A stretch of 64,000 nucleotides of DNA, taken from assembly GCA_947579605.1 (NCBI GenBank), contig OX388305.1, positions 31,013,542 to 31,077,541 of the forward strand. The letters are read 5' to 3'. This DNA is from Athripsodes cinereus. Its lineage: Eukaryota; Arthropoda; Insecta; Trichoptera; Leptoceridae. The notes under the pieces are model-generated. The model saw only the letters and a program-made list of their open reading frames with translations. It ran no database searches and was not told the DNA's origin. Positions 12,411-24,650 of this stretch are shown piece after piece (position 1 is the first letter of the stretch; the number at the start of each line of letters is the position of its first letter). Made by a program: the position numbers and the translations under genes.

Positions 12411-14522
12411 CTAGGATTAAAGATGGAAAGGTGAAATAAGGATTGGGGGAGAGATGGAAAGATTAAAAGAATGGTCAGGGCTCAGCATTAGGTACCCAAC
12501 TTGTGCTTGAATCATAAAAAAAATCACAAAAAAACCTTGTCCACTATGTATGAGTGACCTAAAAATTATTGACGTTTCTCTCATTTGTCATTTTTTACTG
12601 TTAATTTTTTTTTATTTTATTAAATTTGTTTGTTTACTTTTCATATATAGCGACATGGATTAGGGAGATATCTGCTTGATCCAGTCATTTTGTGGAGTTG
12701 ATTCGTCAGAGAGTCGCACGCACACAACTTGCCAGATAACTGAGTAAATAACGACGCGTCCACGCCATTTAACACGAAATCACACAAAATAGAAATGTTT
12801 GCTTCCAAGCCTACTTGATTTACCATCCCTCTTCGTATTAATTTCATTTCCACAAACGGTAACCAATTCCAGAAAGATTTCGAGCGAAATAAGACTCTAA
12901 CAAATCTATAAAATTGTATTACATTCGTAAGAATGATCGCATTGTTGTTTGAAATGTTTCAGTGATTTTTCAATTTGTCTCAATTTTCGCAACTTGACAA
13001 GGCTATGTAAAAGTCTTCAAGCTTTGTACCATGTTTGCTTTGTCGCTATAAGGATATAAGTTTGTTCGAAATTTAAAGGCAATTCTAAAAACATACTAAC
13101 GTAGTATTTACATAGGAACATAACTACTTCAAATTCAATACATTCGAACTAACAAAGATTCGTAAGGAAACAAATATATTCCTATAAGTTGGTAAATACT
13201 CGTATATCTAGAAGTTTAATTTTTTTTTATTATTGAAAATAGATATCATTACACACCATTTTGTGTTGGATATTACATTTCTAATGCTCACATATATATT
13301 CAAACAGTGAGAGAAAGAAAGATAACAACTATGTAGTGAATTCTTCTTCTTTTAGTAGGTTTAGAATTTAATAGTTGTTAATAAATATAGATATGGAATG
13401 TAGGATCTATTTGGTTTGATTAATTTCATCAGCACGAAACAATATAGTGAACAATTATCTTATCTTGAAACCCATCTCTAACCAAATGACTTGATTGTGA
13501 TGAAGTCTACTAGACCCCGAGTAACCTCAAAACAAATAACTATAGGTACCTACTCGTATGTCATACCTTTGAAATCATATCTTTGCTCCTTTATTACAAT
13601 ACCTACTACCAAATTCTTGCAAATACAAATTGTTACTCACCTCACTCAAAACCCCTAACAACTTTTTTAAATAAAGACCAACACCATCTCGCTCTGTGTT
13701 ATTTGGTTTCATTTTTTAAAAATCACAAGTTAACCGACCACGTGATGCAACGGGTGATGCAGTTGACTTGCACTATCGAGCTCCTGGATTCGACTCCCAA
13801 CTGAATTGCGGAGTTTCATACGGAATTTTCGCAACCAGGGTTTGGAAAAGAACTGTCTTAGGATAATTGAGACAACACTGGTTATCTAGAAGAAATTACG
13901 TAAGTCCGCCAGCTATACTTACATAATATGTGTATAGAAAGTTACGTGATTTTGATAAGACCTCGTCATCTCTTAAAAGTTTTAAAATGATTTTAAATCT
14001 ACGACTTAATTTAATGCTGATTTAATTATTACTAGTTATACTTTATTAAATTGATTACTGTAAATATACATATGTAAATACAAAACTTTTTTTATTTGAG
14101 TTATTACAGTATGGCAACGATACCTCTACCTGATTACCGATTTGATATCATGTGAACATCTTGAAATTATATCAAACGAATATTTTTATTGTAAGAAGTT
14201 ATCGGAAATATTCATGAGACAGTTATTTCTATCTTCAGAAGTCATAATTTATCAGATTTGATCTGATCATATCTTAAAGCCCATTTATTATATGTTTACT
14301 ACACCTCTCCGAATCAGCACTTCTCTCAGCTGGCAAAAATTAAAAATTGATATTTATTGAAATGTATATTTTTTTTTATCGTAATTAATAACGAAATCCT
14401 AATGAGGAATAGAATTTATTTTCCACTATTTTCTATAAACGTTTAACTGTCTTGTGAAAGAAAGATATTCATAAAATATTTAGGTATCTAATACCTTCAT
14501 CAAATCAGCCATAAAGTGTACC
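12411..14522. other. AT-rich intergenic DNA
   Basis: A short B-box-like stretch at 13770-13805 suggests a decayed SINE. No other feature. Confidence 0.4.
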
Positions 14523-14582
14523 TACTACTACTACTACTATACCATCACGGCATATCCCACAAGTGGGGTAGCCAGCAGACCA
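14523..14582 (-). repeat. LINE tail, family T, short
   Basis: (TAC)n followed by ACCATCACGGCATATCCCAC and GGGGTAGCCAGCAGAC, in reverse orientation. Confidence 0.65.
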
Positions 14583-15184
14583 TATAAAGTGTACCACTCA
14601 TCCTTAACCCCTTTCTGCATACGTGTTCATATATGAACATAATTAATTTATGTCCTATAAAACACATTTTGTAAATGCATTGTGTTTATTTTTTAATTTT
14701 ATTTTAAAGTTGAAACATTAAAGATTATAATAGTACCATAATTTATCAGAAAATATCGTTTTTGTCTATACTTTTAGATATTTAAAGTTTGTAATCGGCC
14801 ATTTTGCGTAAAAGTGCTGAAAGAGCATTTTCAAATTGTTATTGTTTCATAATTTAATGCAAATATATAAGTAAAAAAAAGTCTAAAGCAAAGAATAATC
14901 TTCCTTTAACAAGTATAAGATACAATAATTTCGATTTTGCAATATTATAACATATTTTTTTACAAAAAATAATTATGTCCATATATGGCTTCATATGCAT
15001 TCAGGTATACTTTTTGCTCCAAACGGCGGAACACTCAGTAGGTACATTATAAAACGATTGTTTTTTATAAAAAAAAAATATTTCAGTTTAAATTTTTGAT
15101 TATTTTATATTGGTAATTTCAGAAATAGATGTAAGATTTTTATGGAACATAAATTTTGCTAGAACAGCATCAAATGATAGATTT

Positions 15185-15860
15185 GATCATCATCATCATC
15201 ATCTCCGTTGGTCTATTTATTCTGAGGATCGTGACCATCATGCCTTGTTCCATAGACCATCTGTCTCCACCTTGAGCAATCCTCTACCATGAAAAGGTCC
15301 CCGTGCAGTGAGCTCTGTGTAGGCTCTTTAATTTAGTCGCTCCATTTTGCTGGTGCGCGGCTCCTTCTGAACCACCCTTTCAGAACACCAGTTATTTCCT
15401 GATCCACATCTCAAATGGCTCCAGCATCACATCTCAAAAGCCTCCAGTATCACATCTTAAATGTATCAATCTTCGCACGCTTGCAACGTCCACATTTCAA
15501 CCCCAACAAAAATATGCTGAACTCTAAGAGTTGGTGAAAGGGTCCAATACAAACTGTGCCTTACGATCTATAAGGCTTTGATTAGTATGGCACCTCGGTC
15601 ACTTTCTGAGCTCCGTGTTCTCAAAATACCTGCAAGTAGACGCCTTCGCTCAGCAAACATTCACCAATAGGTATGCTGGGGGAGATCAATAGAGCCAACA
15701 AGTCCTGATTCTAACACTAGGCTTTTGGTGTCGCAGGACCCGTCATCTTGAATCGACTCCCCAAGAACCTTCGTAAAAACAAATCAATAACAACGCTTAG
15801 GGGCAAGTTGAAGAGATCACTCTTCCAACATAGTTTCCCGCGCTCTTGAGATGGATGCTC
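15185..15860. repeat. CR1/L2-like LINE fragments inside the piggyBac element
   Basis: At 15535-15850 the plus strand reads ERVQYKLCLTIYKALISMAPRSLSELRVLK..., RRLRSAN, then after frameshifts VAGPVILNRLPKNLRKNKSI and TLRGKLKRSLFQHSF, the typical end of CR1/L2 reverse transcriptases. The 15185-15530 part looks like another LINE piece in reverse. Confidence 0.65.
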
Positions 15861-15897
15861 TATTAAACGACGCCAAATAAATCATCCAACAAACATA

Positions 15898-16227
15898 CCA
15901 AGGAAAAGATTTGATAGTGAAGATAATTTATCCGACAACGAGAACTCTTGACAAATTCCAGTTCCAGAAAATGTTGAGATTCCAGAAATGGATCATTCAA
16001 ATGGCTTAAGTTCGGAAGATGAAGAGACATCAATTCCCAATAGAAGGAATATATGGAAGAAAGATGAAATGTTGAAGACACCAAGTGAGACAGTTTTCTT
16101 GGGTAACTCTGACCTTCCTCCAGAATGTTTAGGTATCGAAACACCTATACACTATGACAAATATTTTTTAACCGATGACATTTTAAATGATATAATTGAA
16201 CTCTCCAGGCTTTATTCTATGACTTAA
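15898..16227 (+). pseudogene. piggyBac transposase N-terminal remnant
   Basis: The frame gives KRFDSEDNLSDNENS, a stop at about 15949, then DHSNGLSSEDEETS, NIWKKDEM, and TPIHYDKYFLTDDILNDIIE. Acidic N-termini followed by W.K and by P..YF...LTD.I...I are typical of piggyBac transposases. The catalytic aspartates and the cysteine-rich C-terminus are missing, so this is a non-functional remnant. Confidence 0.65.
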
Positions 16228-16496
16228 AGATCAGAGAAGCCTTATCACTTGACAATAAAGACAGAAATTGTTCCTTATCATTTCAACAAAAGGGAACAAT
16301 AATACTAAATTGTAGAGGAAAAAAATATCTGTTACTGCATGATTGTCCATATATGAACACTATTATTTTTTTTAATTTTTCACTATAAAAAAATATTTTT
16401 TTGAAAAATAAAAAAATACGTGTCGTTTATTTTTATATTTTCTATCTTATACAATTTTTTTACCAAAAACAAAAAAATCATGCAGAAAGGGGTTAA

Positions 16497-17790
16497 TGTG
16501 TCATCTTGTTGACAATAGCATGTAAATCACGATCTGTACATTCCCATAACATGCAAATCCTTGTCTAGTTACCCAACATAATCATTATTGTTTAGATAGG
16601 AAGATATATAGGTATTTTATTTTTCATTTTTAAAGTAAGTACTTAATTATAGCTAATATTTAGAATGAAGTTTCTTGTAAATTATAATTTTAAAATCCAA
16701 CTGGGAATTGAAAAATGTTAACATATTGTTAAAAATAAACATAATGGTAAACGCTACTTTTGGGGATTAGATTTGTGGACTTTGGTGGATTTGTGTATTT
16801 TTATATGTTTTTACATTTTTTACGTTTATTTCCTTTTATTACATTTAATACATTTATTTACATTTTTTTACATTATTGCATTTTATACATTTTCACATTT
16901 TATGTGTTTTAGCATTTGAAGTCTTCCTGTATCTTTTTATTTAATGAACTACCTCAAATTTATGTTTATTGGATTGGTAAGAAAAAGATCTTAATTGGTT
17001 TGCTCATCGTTGTTTTGTGATGTTTGCACTTATTGTTCCAACTGTTTTATCCATACAAAATAAACAAAATAAATAAATGAATGAAATATCATACTAATTT
17101 ACGAAAATTTCATTCCATTAAGGTATGACTACCTATTTAGGTATTATTTGTTTTGATTGGCAATTAAAGTCAGTTTGTTCATAAAAATCATCAAAATAAA
17201 TCACTCACACAACCACTTAACATCTAACAATCAATTACATGCATGATACAAGTCAATATAACAATGGATGATAGCGTGTTTGTCTCCCTTTATAGATACG
17301 AGTAATATCCCTTAACAGGGGGCGACTAGTGCGCTGGTCTAGTGGGGATGTAAAAAATAAATATTTTAATATGTAAATTATCATTCACTACAGTAAATGC
17401 GCTGTATTGCTCAAAAATTAATATAAATGTATATTCTTCAGGAATTGCTGAAATAAATATATATTTTAAATGTGTGTATTTTATTGAAACGTGAAAAAGA
17501 TTGTTATTTTATTTTATTTATTTCCAATAATATCCAACCTAAAATCAAATCTATTTAGCTAAATAAAACTTTTTTTCTTAACCTAATCACACATGTTCTA
17601 AATAAGAAATTAAATTTTCTGCCTCACTTGACAATAGTCTCTTCTTAGACAATACCAACATACATATTATTATGTTATCATAAATTTTTCAATAGTCAGT
17701 TTTTGCAATTCAATGCAATTGTACTATAAACAAAAGCAACAAAAAGAAATATAAATTGAAAACAAATAAGAAATGAATAGACAATTTTCA
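16497..17790. other. AT-rich DNA; T-rich CATTTT-like run at 16795-16910
   Basis: The run repeats ACATTTT/TACATTT irregularly, like a degenerate simple repeat. No gene recognised. Confidence 0.45.
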
Positions 17791-18235
17791 AACATACCAA
17801 AACTGTACCATCACGACATATCCCACAAGTGGAGTAGCCAGCAGACCAGCTCTCTCTCTCTGGTTTCAATCCTGGGATTGGTTTGCAGCAAATATCTCTT
17901 TAATTCTTCTCCTCCACTCCTCCCTGTCTTGTGAGACCAGCTGGAAGTTATAAAATACACACAAGCTATCATCTTCTTGCCAACAAAGAAATAAGACATT
18001 CAGATCAGTTCGTCGGTAGCCTGAAGGTAGAGTCTCGGCCTTCAGAACAAGGGGTCCGTGGTTCGATTCCAGGTGCCGGCAAACTCCCCTTTCACGGCAC
18101 AAGCTTTTAGCTTAGTGTGAAAGGTGTATAAGGTTGTATTTGGGTTTATAACAAAACCCAGAAATATCTTTTTAAAAATAAAAAAAAATTGGGTGGCAAA
18201 TCTCCTCGCTTTATTTAAGATGTGAAATGATTTTA
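17791..18235 (-). repeat. LINE tail, family T, split by a SINE
   Basis: The left part 17800-18005 and the right part from about 18190 (GGGTGGCAAATCTCCTCGCT) together reconstitute the family T sequence that is continuous at 3600-3780. The SINE sits between them. Confidence 0.7.
18007..18189 (+). repeat. SINE family 1, full copy
   Basis: AGTTCGTCGGTAGCCTGAAG, B box GGTTCGATTCC, CAAACTCCCCTTTCACGGCA, GTATTTGGGTTTATAACAAA, ending in an A-rich tail. Confidence 0.9.
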
Positions 18236-18671
18236 TTTTTTAGAACGTACTTTTTACAATATACTCGAAAACTTGCATAAATAAGTGATACCTAGTTATT
18301 GAATAAAATAAAGAAAATGTGTCTATAACGCTCCAAAGGAGGAACCGTCGCTGTGCCCTAGGAGAATAATGTAGGTACTGATACATGTATATTATAGTTT
18401 ATTATGTAGGTATGTATGTCCCTTGATGATTCTGAATATAAAGTGGTCCCACCACTACTTTAGTATATTTATTATTATATGCCCACCACGACACCGCGTG
18501 CTTGTGTGTGCACATCTAATCAAATTGATGGATTCAAATCAATAAACTGATGCCATTCTACATCATATACCTACCTATATATTATTATGAGTTATGTATG
18601 CATCAAGTAACAAAATATTTTACGTTCCAACATAACCCACAAGAGAGATTATATTTATAGCGAAGCAAGTA

Positions 18672-19976
18672 CCGTAAAATCGTATTACTTGAGACAGTAT
18701 GCTAACTTGAGACAAAAAGAGTAATTTTTGTTTTTGTGCTCTGGCAACATTATGATGGGGGTGGCACTGATTATTTTTATCCTGGATGTCAATTATCGAG
18801 TGTGTGATTCCTTTTAAAATACGCGGTGAAGGATTATTTGCAGGTAAGTTACTGGATTATTTACATAAATTTAAATGAAAAAAATTACCAAAAATTATTT
18901 CAATATAACTTTGCTGTTCATTAGTTCTTCTAGATTTTTGTGACAACTCTTATACGTTTGATGACCTAGCCTATCCTTTTGAGTTGTTGAAACCATAGGC
19001 AAAATAAATATTGTCATGTAAGAAATTAAAAAAAAATATTTTTAATAAAATTTCATCGGAATGTGTGTAACTTGAGACATGTCTGAAGTTAAACGTTTGT
19101 CTCATGTTATACTCATTCTATGATCAAGTTATGTATTTCGATTTCAGATTTGATTCATGATGGCTGGGAAACATTACAAGCATCAGTTAGGTAAAAGAAA
19201 ATATAAAGACTATGACGAGGAATCATTAAAAAAAGCTGTCGATGCTGTCAACAAGGGTATGACGCTGAGGAAAGCGGCAGAAAAATATGGTGTGTCTCGC
19301 TGCACAATTCAGCGAAAGATCAAAGGAAATCATCTAGCAAATGTAGGAAGACCAACAACATTAAGCAGTAAGGATGAAGATATTTTAGCAGAAGCCATAT
19401 CCCTTGCAGGACTTTCGGTGAAACGGGGCCGATATTTCTTCCCGTATGAAATATGTTAACTTTTTAATTGTTTTTTTTTATGTCTCTATTTTTATTTTAT
19501 TGTATAATTAATGTCTTCTATTGCTTATAATAACTCTTTTTTACGTATTTCTTGAATTATTTATTTTATATTTTTAATAAACACAATCTCGAATATTCCT
19601 GTCTTTGAAAAATGTTATTTGTTTTTTTTTTATATAAAATACTCATGTTTCATTAAAACGACAAGTACATAAAAAATAAAAACGATAGAAAATTCATTAT
19701 ATTTTGTCTCAAGATTGAAACGTCATAGGAATACTTTCATTTTCATACAAAAACAAGCCTTGTCTCAAGTATTACACCAGTGAGGGTAACTTGAGACAAT
19801 CAATATATATGTATAAAAAATATATATATATGCAAATTTTTAATTTTTGTTGCAAAAATCATTAAGTATTTAGTACCACCTATAAAACAAAACATTAACT
19901 ATTTGAATCAGATTATAAACAAAAATGTTATGTGCATTTATATATGAAAAGTGTCTCAAGTAATACGCTTTTACGG
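18672..19976 (+). mobile_element. pogo/Tigger-like element, non-autonomous
   Basis: Flanked by TA (18670-18671 and 19977-19978), with inverted ends CCGTAAAATCGTATTACTTG and CAAGTAATACGCTTTTACGG extending into GAGACA. The motif ACTTGAGACA or its complement recurs inside (near 18705, 19070, 19710, 19760 and 19790), as transposase-binding subterminal repeats do. At 1305 bp it is too short for a full DDE transposase. Confidence 0.85.
19157..19459 (+). CDS. Pipsqueak-domain (psq HTH) protein, truncated pogo-like transposase
   Basis: 100 codons inside the pogo-like element. Residues 10-56 (GKRKYKDYDEESLKKAVDAV, NKGMTLRKAAEKYGVSRCTI, QRKIKG) are a clear psq helix-turn-helix, which binds transposon ends in pogo/Tigger/Jerky transposases. 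After a start of the second segment (RPTTLSSKDEDILAEAI) the frame ends at 19457-19459, without CENP-B-type HTH or DDE residues. A good acceptor-like tract (TTTCGATTTCAG) just before the ATG suggests it was the second exon of a spliced gene. It could produce a DNA-binding-only repressor of the family, but this is speculative. Confidence 0.7.
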   Translation: MMAGKHYKHQLGKRKYKDYDEESLKKAVDAVNKGMTLRKAAEKYGVSRCTIQRKIKGNHLANVGRPTTLSSKDEDILAEAISLAGLSVKRGRYFFPYEIC

Positions 19977-19978
19977 TA

Positions 19979-20728
19979 CATAATATTTTTTTTCTTTTTT
20001 CTAATAATTCTAGAATAGTTTCCACTGTAAGAGTTCATAGAAATAATTCCTTATTAGATAATGTGAGTAATACCTACCCATATGTAATCCAAAAAATAAA
20101 AACTTGGGTATTTATATTATAAAGTTTAATAAATAATATTATTCAATAACTAATAATTAAATCAGAGCGCAAGGAATGTCGTGGGAAGAGGTGACGCAAT
20201 TGGCACAGAGACGCTCTGAATGGAGGAGGCTGGTTTCTGCCCTGTGCTCCCGAGAGGAGCGTTGAGGGCGATGATGATGATGATGAATAATTAAATAGAA
20301 AAATATAAACATAAATTAAAAATAAATAATTTTGAATCGTATAATATTTTTGGAAGAGGCCTTTAAAAATAACCATCTGTCACAATAGTTAATATGGTTT
20401 CCACAAAACAGCACATTTGAATACAAAAATTATTGATGAAATGAGGTATTTTCCGAGTCAGACCGTGGTCTGACGTTTTGCCGATATTTCTGTGACAAGC
20501 ATCTTCAGAGGCGTAGATTATCTCGTTTTCACGCGGGATTCGTCGAACACCCGCTACTACACCACAGAAGTCCGCCAATAGAGGATAAATTTATTCGGAC
20601 CCGGAAAACAATTCATCTCATCAATACTCCGGCCAAGAAATCCTCAGAGCATAATTTAGTAGGTATTCATCATTTACGAGTATGTACATTTCTTGTCACT
20701 GCAATAGAATTCACAAGATTAATCACTA
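19979..20728. other. LINE scraps and a hammerhead-like patch
   Basis: 20150-20285 (plus) reads SWEEVTQLAQRRSEWRRLVS and ALCSREER, a LINE C-terminus ending in (GAT)n. On the minus strand of 20440-20525 CTGAAGATGCTTGTCACAG and CGGCAAAACGTC resemble a worn hammerhead core. Confidence 0.5.
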
Positions 20729-21050
20729 TCTAATATATAAAATTCTCGTGTCACGGTGTTTGTTATCGTACTCCGAAACGGCTAGACCGATTGTGATGAA
20801 ATTTTGTGTGCTTATCGGGTAGGTCTGAAAATCGGCCAACATCTATTTTTCATACCCTTAAATGTCAAGGGCGCCAAGAATTTTTTTATTTTATTTTTTG
20901 GTATTTTTTTATTTCGTTTTTATGGTGAGACATTAAAAATACATACAGCCCTAAATTTTCACCTTTCTACCACCAACCCCTATTTTTTAATGGTGATATT
21001 AGTATATGGCATAATATATATGGCAAAACAACGCTTGCCGGGTCAGCTAG
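20729..21050 (+). mobile_element. Non-autonomous Helitron
   Basis: Starts TCTAATATATAAAATTCTCG after an A, ends CGCTTGCCGGGTCAGCTAG before a T, with no target duplication, as Helitrons do. The interior includes CGAAACGGCTAGACCGAT and ATCGGCCAACATCTATTTTT. A relative lies at 54.7 kb. The 92-codon frame across it is not a gene. Confidence 0.82.
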
Positions 21051-21483
21051 TAGGTATATTTATAAACTTATTCTACTCGTAGTCCTAACAAACATTCTAT
21101 AATATAATATCATATTGTAATAAACTGTGCGACGCTTTATTAGGCAGGTATATAATTATATATATGTATATTTGTATGTATATACCTACTTTGTTTATGA
21201 TATTATGGCAGTTTTATGATGATTAGACCTCCCACTGGTATGTTGTGACTGATAGCTCGCTTCTACCACCTTCTACAGCCCAATCAATTATAATAAATAC
21301 AAAATACCTACCAATATAAACCACCTATACTTATTTAAGTAAATTGTTATACTTATAAATTATTTTTAGTTTATCTAAATGTGATATATGTCTGCTGTAG
21401 TCATCCCTGCGTTAACGAGATATGAAAATAATGGCTTCTTTACAAAGTTCCATCGAATAAGTGTATTCTCCAATAATCAAATA
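21051..21483. other. AT-rich spacer
   Basis: No gene or repeat recognised. Confidence 0.5.
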
Positions 21484-21639
21484 GAGTTCGTCGGTAGCCT
21501 GGAGGTAGTGTCTCGGCCTCGTGAACAAGGGGTCCGTGGTTCGATGCCGGCAAACTCCCCTTTCACGACACAAGCTTTTAGCTTACTGTGAAAGGTGTAT
21601 AAGGTTGTATTTGGGTTTCTAACAAAACCCAGATATATC

Positions 21640-21699
<60 letters not shown>
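21484..21699 (+). repeat. SINE family 1 with long A-tail
   Basis: Full body (lacking about 7 bases after the B box) followed by an uninterrupted A-run of about 60 bases at 21641-21699. Such a long pure tail suggests recent insertion. Confidence 0.9.
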
Positions 21700-21702
<3 letters not shown>

Positions 21703-22794
21703 TTTCGTGTCTTATTAAATTTATTCACTAAAATTGTATCACAAATATTGTGATAGAGCAGCATAATATCTCAAAATATTGTGAAGTTTTTTTCCCAAAA
21801 TATACCCCTGAATAAGGATGTCACATGACTCACACGTAATATAAGTACCATTTTTTATTTAGCGATAATAGATTTAATAGTTTGACATTTGAATAAATTT
21901 TTAGACAGATAAATTTCAACGAGACTACAGATTTAAAAACAAGATGTTTAAATTTATATTACTAGCTTATAATGTTTGTAACCTGGATATCACAAGTTGG
22001 AAACATTTCTGTTAGGAAAATCACGGGGTCAAACGGTGCCATATACAAATCGTCCATATTAATACAGTATTATGTATTATTATTGAAAACGTTTTTAGTT
22101 CAACAGTCAAAGCATCAAAAAGACTAGTAAGTAACTTAAACATCTAATTAAGTATGGATAAAAAGTAAAAAATCTACAATAGAATTAGTACATACATGCA
22201 GTGACTAGGAAATAAGTATATTAGATAGTGTTATAGAACAATGTGTCAAACCACAAAAAATCAATATTTGTCAATTGGTGTCATAGTTGAACACCTAAAA
22301 AAATTAGTAGGTACTTTGGAAAAATGTTAAGCAGCTTGTGACATCCAATATTGTGTACAACCCACACTTTTTTGTAACCCGTAAAAGTGTTCGTGTTAAC
22401 TCATCAATTATCGTAGTTTGAGATTTGTACGACTTGACACATTGTTGCATAACACTATTCGTTATATGTATTGTTATGCTCTGTTTGTTTTTCTCTGTCT
22501 CGCTCTCTCTAGGTGGGGATTCCCGCACGCTTTGTTGCTGCGGTCAGTAACGAAAAAAATAATAAATCAGGACGACACAAAATAAAAATGACCAACAACA
22601 ACGGAGGTCTCGGGAACAGGCGGCCGATACGCCCTTCTGCCAGGCATCAATACGGGTAGATAAAACCAGACTACCACTTTACTTCAGATGGTAACAACAT
22701 TTTATTCCTGCATATGGTCTGGAGTCTCGGAAGTGTTTTTTAATTTGATAAATACATAGGTACATGTCGGAAGTGTAAATGTAATACTTACTTA
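21700..22794. other. AT-rich DNA, no gene
   Basis: A GC-richer patch at 22600-22680 (GGCGGCCGATACGCCCTTCT) is probably LINE-derived. Nothing else recognised. Confidence 0.4.
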
Positions 22795-22975
22795 CTTTAC
22801 GTGTCCGGTCTTTTTTAAATCTTCCCACTCCAATAAGCGGCGACATTCATCGCCTTGTCGTTAGCTATGATAAGGTCTTCAGGACTACAGCCGTCCCCCA
22901 TCAGTGGGCATATTAGTAGGTGGCTATCATCCTGAACTGCGCCACATTCACATTGTATGTCGTCCTCTGTAATTA
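22795..22975 (-). repeat. LINE C-terminal fragment, family C
   Basis: The reverse frame reads EDDIQCECGAVQDDSHLLIC, PLMGDGCS, then DLIIANDKAMNVAAYWSGKI. C-X-C-X8-H-X4-C is the zinc motif after the RNase H/RT region of many LINEs. It is the same family as the fragment at 50.3-50.6 kb. Confidence 0.75.
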
Positions 22976-23301
22976 AATGAATGAGATGTATATTTTTTTT
23001 TTTGTTTTATGCAAACAAGCAGTTGAACAACATAAATTAGGTACAAAATTTGAGTTACATAATTATTAATAAACACAGAGATTGTGAGATTTTGTGTGTT
23101 TGTTTTGTATATTATTGCTGAATTTTACAATGTTTGATGATGTATACCAAATTTATCAAAGTAATTAAATATGTTTCTGTATACATTTTCGATAAAGAAA
23201 ATCGGATATCTTTGGCACAGAGAAGACAGCTTACATGCTTACTGCTTGCAGCTGGTCTGCTCACTACCCCACTTATGGAATATGCTGTGATGGGATAGTA
23301 G

Positions 23302-24627
23302 TAGGGATTGCAATCCCGCACCGTTTTCAATCCCGCGGGATTTCTGCTGGATTGACTCCAATCCAGCGGGATCCCGCGGGATCCCGCTGGATTATTAAAA
23401 ATTGCAAAAAATAACAACATCTTACTGTACATAATTGAATATAACATAAATAACTATACTATCATATATGAATTTGACATAACTAACTATAGGTACTATT
23501 AGTCTTTAATTTTTGTTACTAATTCATTATCTAATCAATCAAGTGTTATGGAACAAATTTTAAAATATCAAATGAAAAGTCACTTCTCTTTTTAGAAAAA
23601 TGATTTTTAAAAAAATAGCATTAATGGTGTTATCTTCCAAGATACTTCTTAAGGAACTACATAATGTAGTCAGCGACCGAAAAGGCTCTTTCTGCCCCCA
23701 CACTAATTGTTGGTTAGATACTTGTATTGATAAAGTCGTGCAACAAATTCAAATACTTTTCTTTAACTCCATCATTTTTAAATGCTGCCATTTCTTTTTT
23801 CAATATTTTTTCGAAGCATTTCTCTTGTCCAGTTTCTGTCTGTTTAGTGTAATCTTCATTGTCTTGCTGCATTTCTTATTCCATTTGTAAAGTTAAATTG
23901 TTTTCCACATTCAGAGACTGTTGACAATTATCTGCAATTACATCACCTACAACTACAAATTCTACATTTTGAGCGTCTTCTATAATGACTCGATGTAACA
24001 TGTTTTTCATTTCTTGCCGCATCTTATTCTTTTTCGGCATTACAAATATTAATTGCACGTTTTCAACTCTTAGTCATATTTTTTTGGATGCGGAAAATAA
24101 ATCAACATAGCTGTAATTTCACTGCATCTTTCTTTCACTCTTGAACGCAGCGCCCCGGATAGTACATCGCTTAATACTGTGTCTAGCTTCTCTAGCTTCT
24201 CTAAGATAAATCGAAATGTTATATCTGCCGTTATTAGTGTAGACTCTCTTCTGCATAATACTTTACGACCAATTTAAAGGGCTGCAAGCTGTCAATCACG
24301 TTTTTGATTGTGTGCGTAAATTTTATGTCAGATGCTATGTCGATGAGAGCCTTCTCAATGCAAACTTTGGGACTAAAATCTTTCTAACATATCAAGCAAG
24401 CTGTTTTAGCGAGTGCAGCAATCTAGGATTAAGCGTAATTCTTTTCCTGTTTCTTCTTTAAGTATTTTTGCAAATATGTATCACCTTTAGTTGGCAACTT
24501 TCGGAAAATCTTCAGTTTGCGGATTCGCACATGCGGATCCGCAAGCATTTGCGGGATCCCGCAGACCCTAAAATTACGCGGATCCCGCTGGATTGCGGGA
24601 TCCCACTTTGCTGGATTGCAATCCCTA
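23302..24627 (-). mobile_element. hAT-family transposon, decayed
   Basis: The 8-bp duplication GATAGTAG (23294-23301 and 24628-24635) flanks inverted ends TAGGGATTGCAATCC. An 8-bp target duplication is the mark of hAT elements. Multiple GCGGGATCC-type subterminal motifs stand near both ends. Decayed transposase codons lie in reverse inside. Confidence 0.9.
23580..24480 (-). pseudogene. hAT transposase remnant
   Basis: On the minus strand, near 23690-23760, SVGAERAFSVADYI matches the C-terminal hAT dimerisation motif, and after a frameshift LRSILEDNTINAIFLK follows at 23590-23680. Upstream, LNLLHDFINTSI and an acidic stretch with MPKKNKMRQEMKNMLHRVII can be read, broken by stops. No intact catalytic domain. 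Confidence 0.65.
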
Positions 24628-24650
24628 GATAGTAGTAGTAGTAATTTTCA

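Larger units (their letters stand above)
14608..16492 (+). mobile_element. piggyBac-like element, internally deleted, with a LINE insert
   Basis: TTAA at 14604-14607 and again at 16493-16496 flanks the inverted ends CCCCTTTCTGCAT and ATGCAGAAAGGGG. TTAA target duplication is diagnostic of piggyBac. The subterminal motif TTCATATATGAACA recurs near both ends (at 14626, and as TCCATATATGAACA at 16347). Residual transposase codons lie at 15898-16227. Part of the interior (about 15185-15860) is foreign LINE DNA, and the catalytic core of the transposase is absent. Confidence 0.85.
23225..24650 (+). repeat. LINE tail, family T, host of the hAT element
   Basis: 23225-23301 reads CTGGTCTGCTCACTACCCCA and GGAATATGCTGTGATGGGAT up to the TAG repeats, which resume at 24628 after the hAT element. 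Confidence 0.65.

Noticed and set aside
19157..19459. Host pipsqueak-type transcription factor
   Set aside because: It lies inside an element with TA duplications and inverted ends, so transposon origin is more likely.
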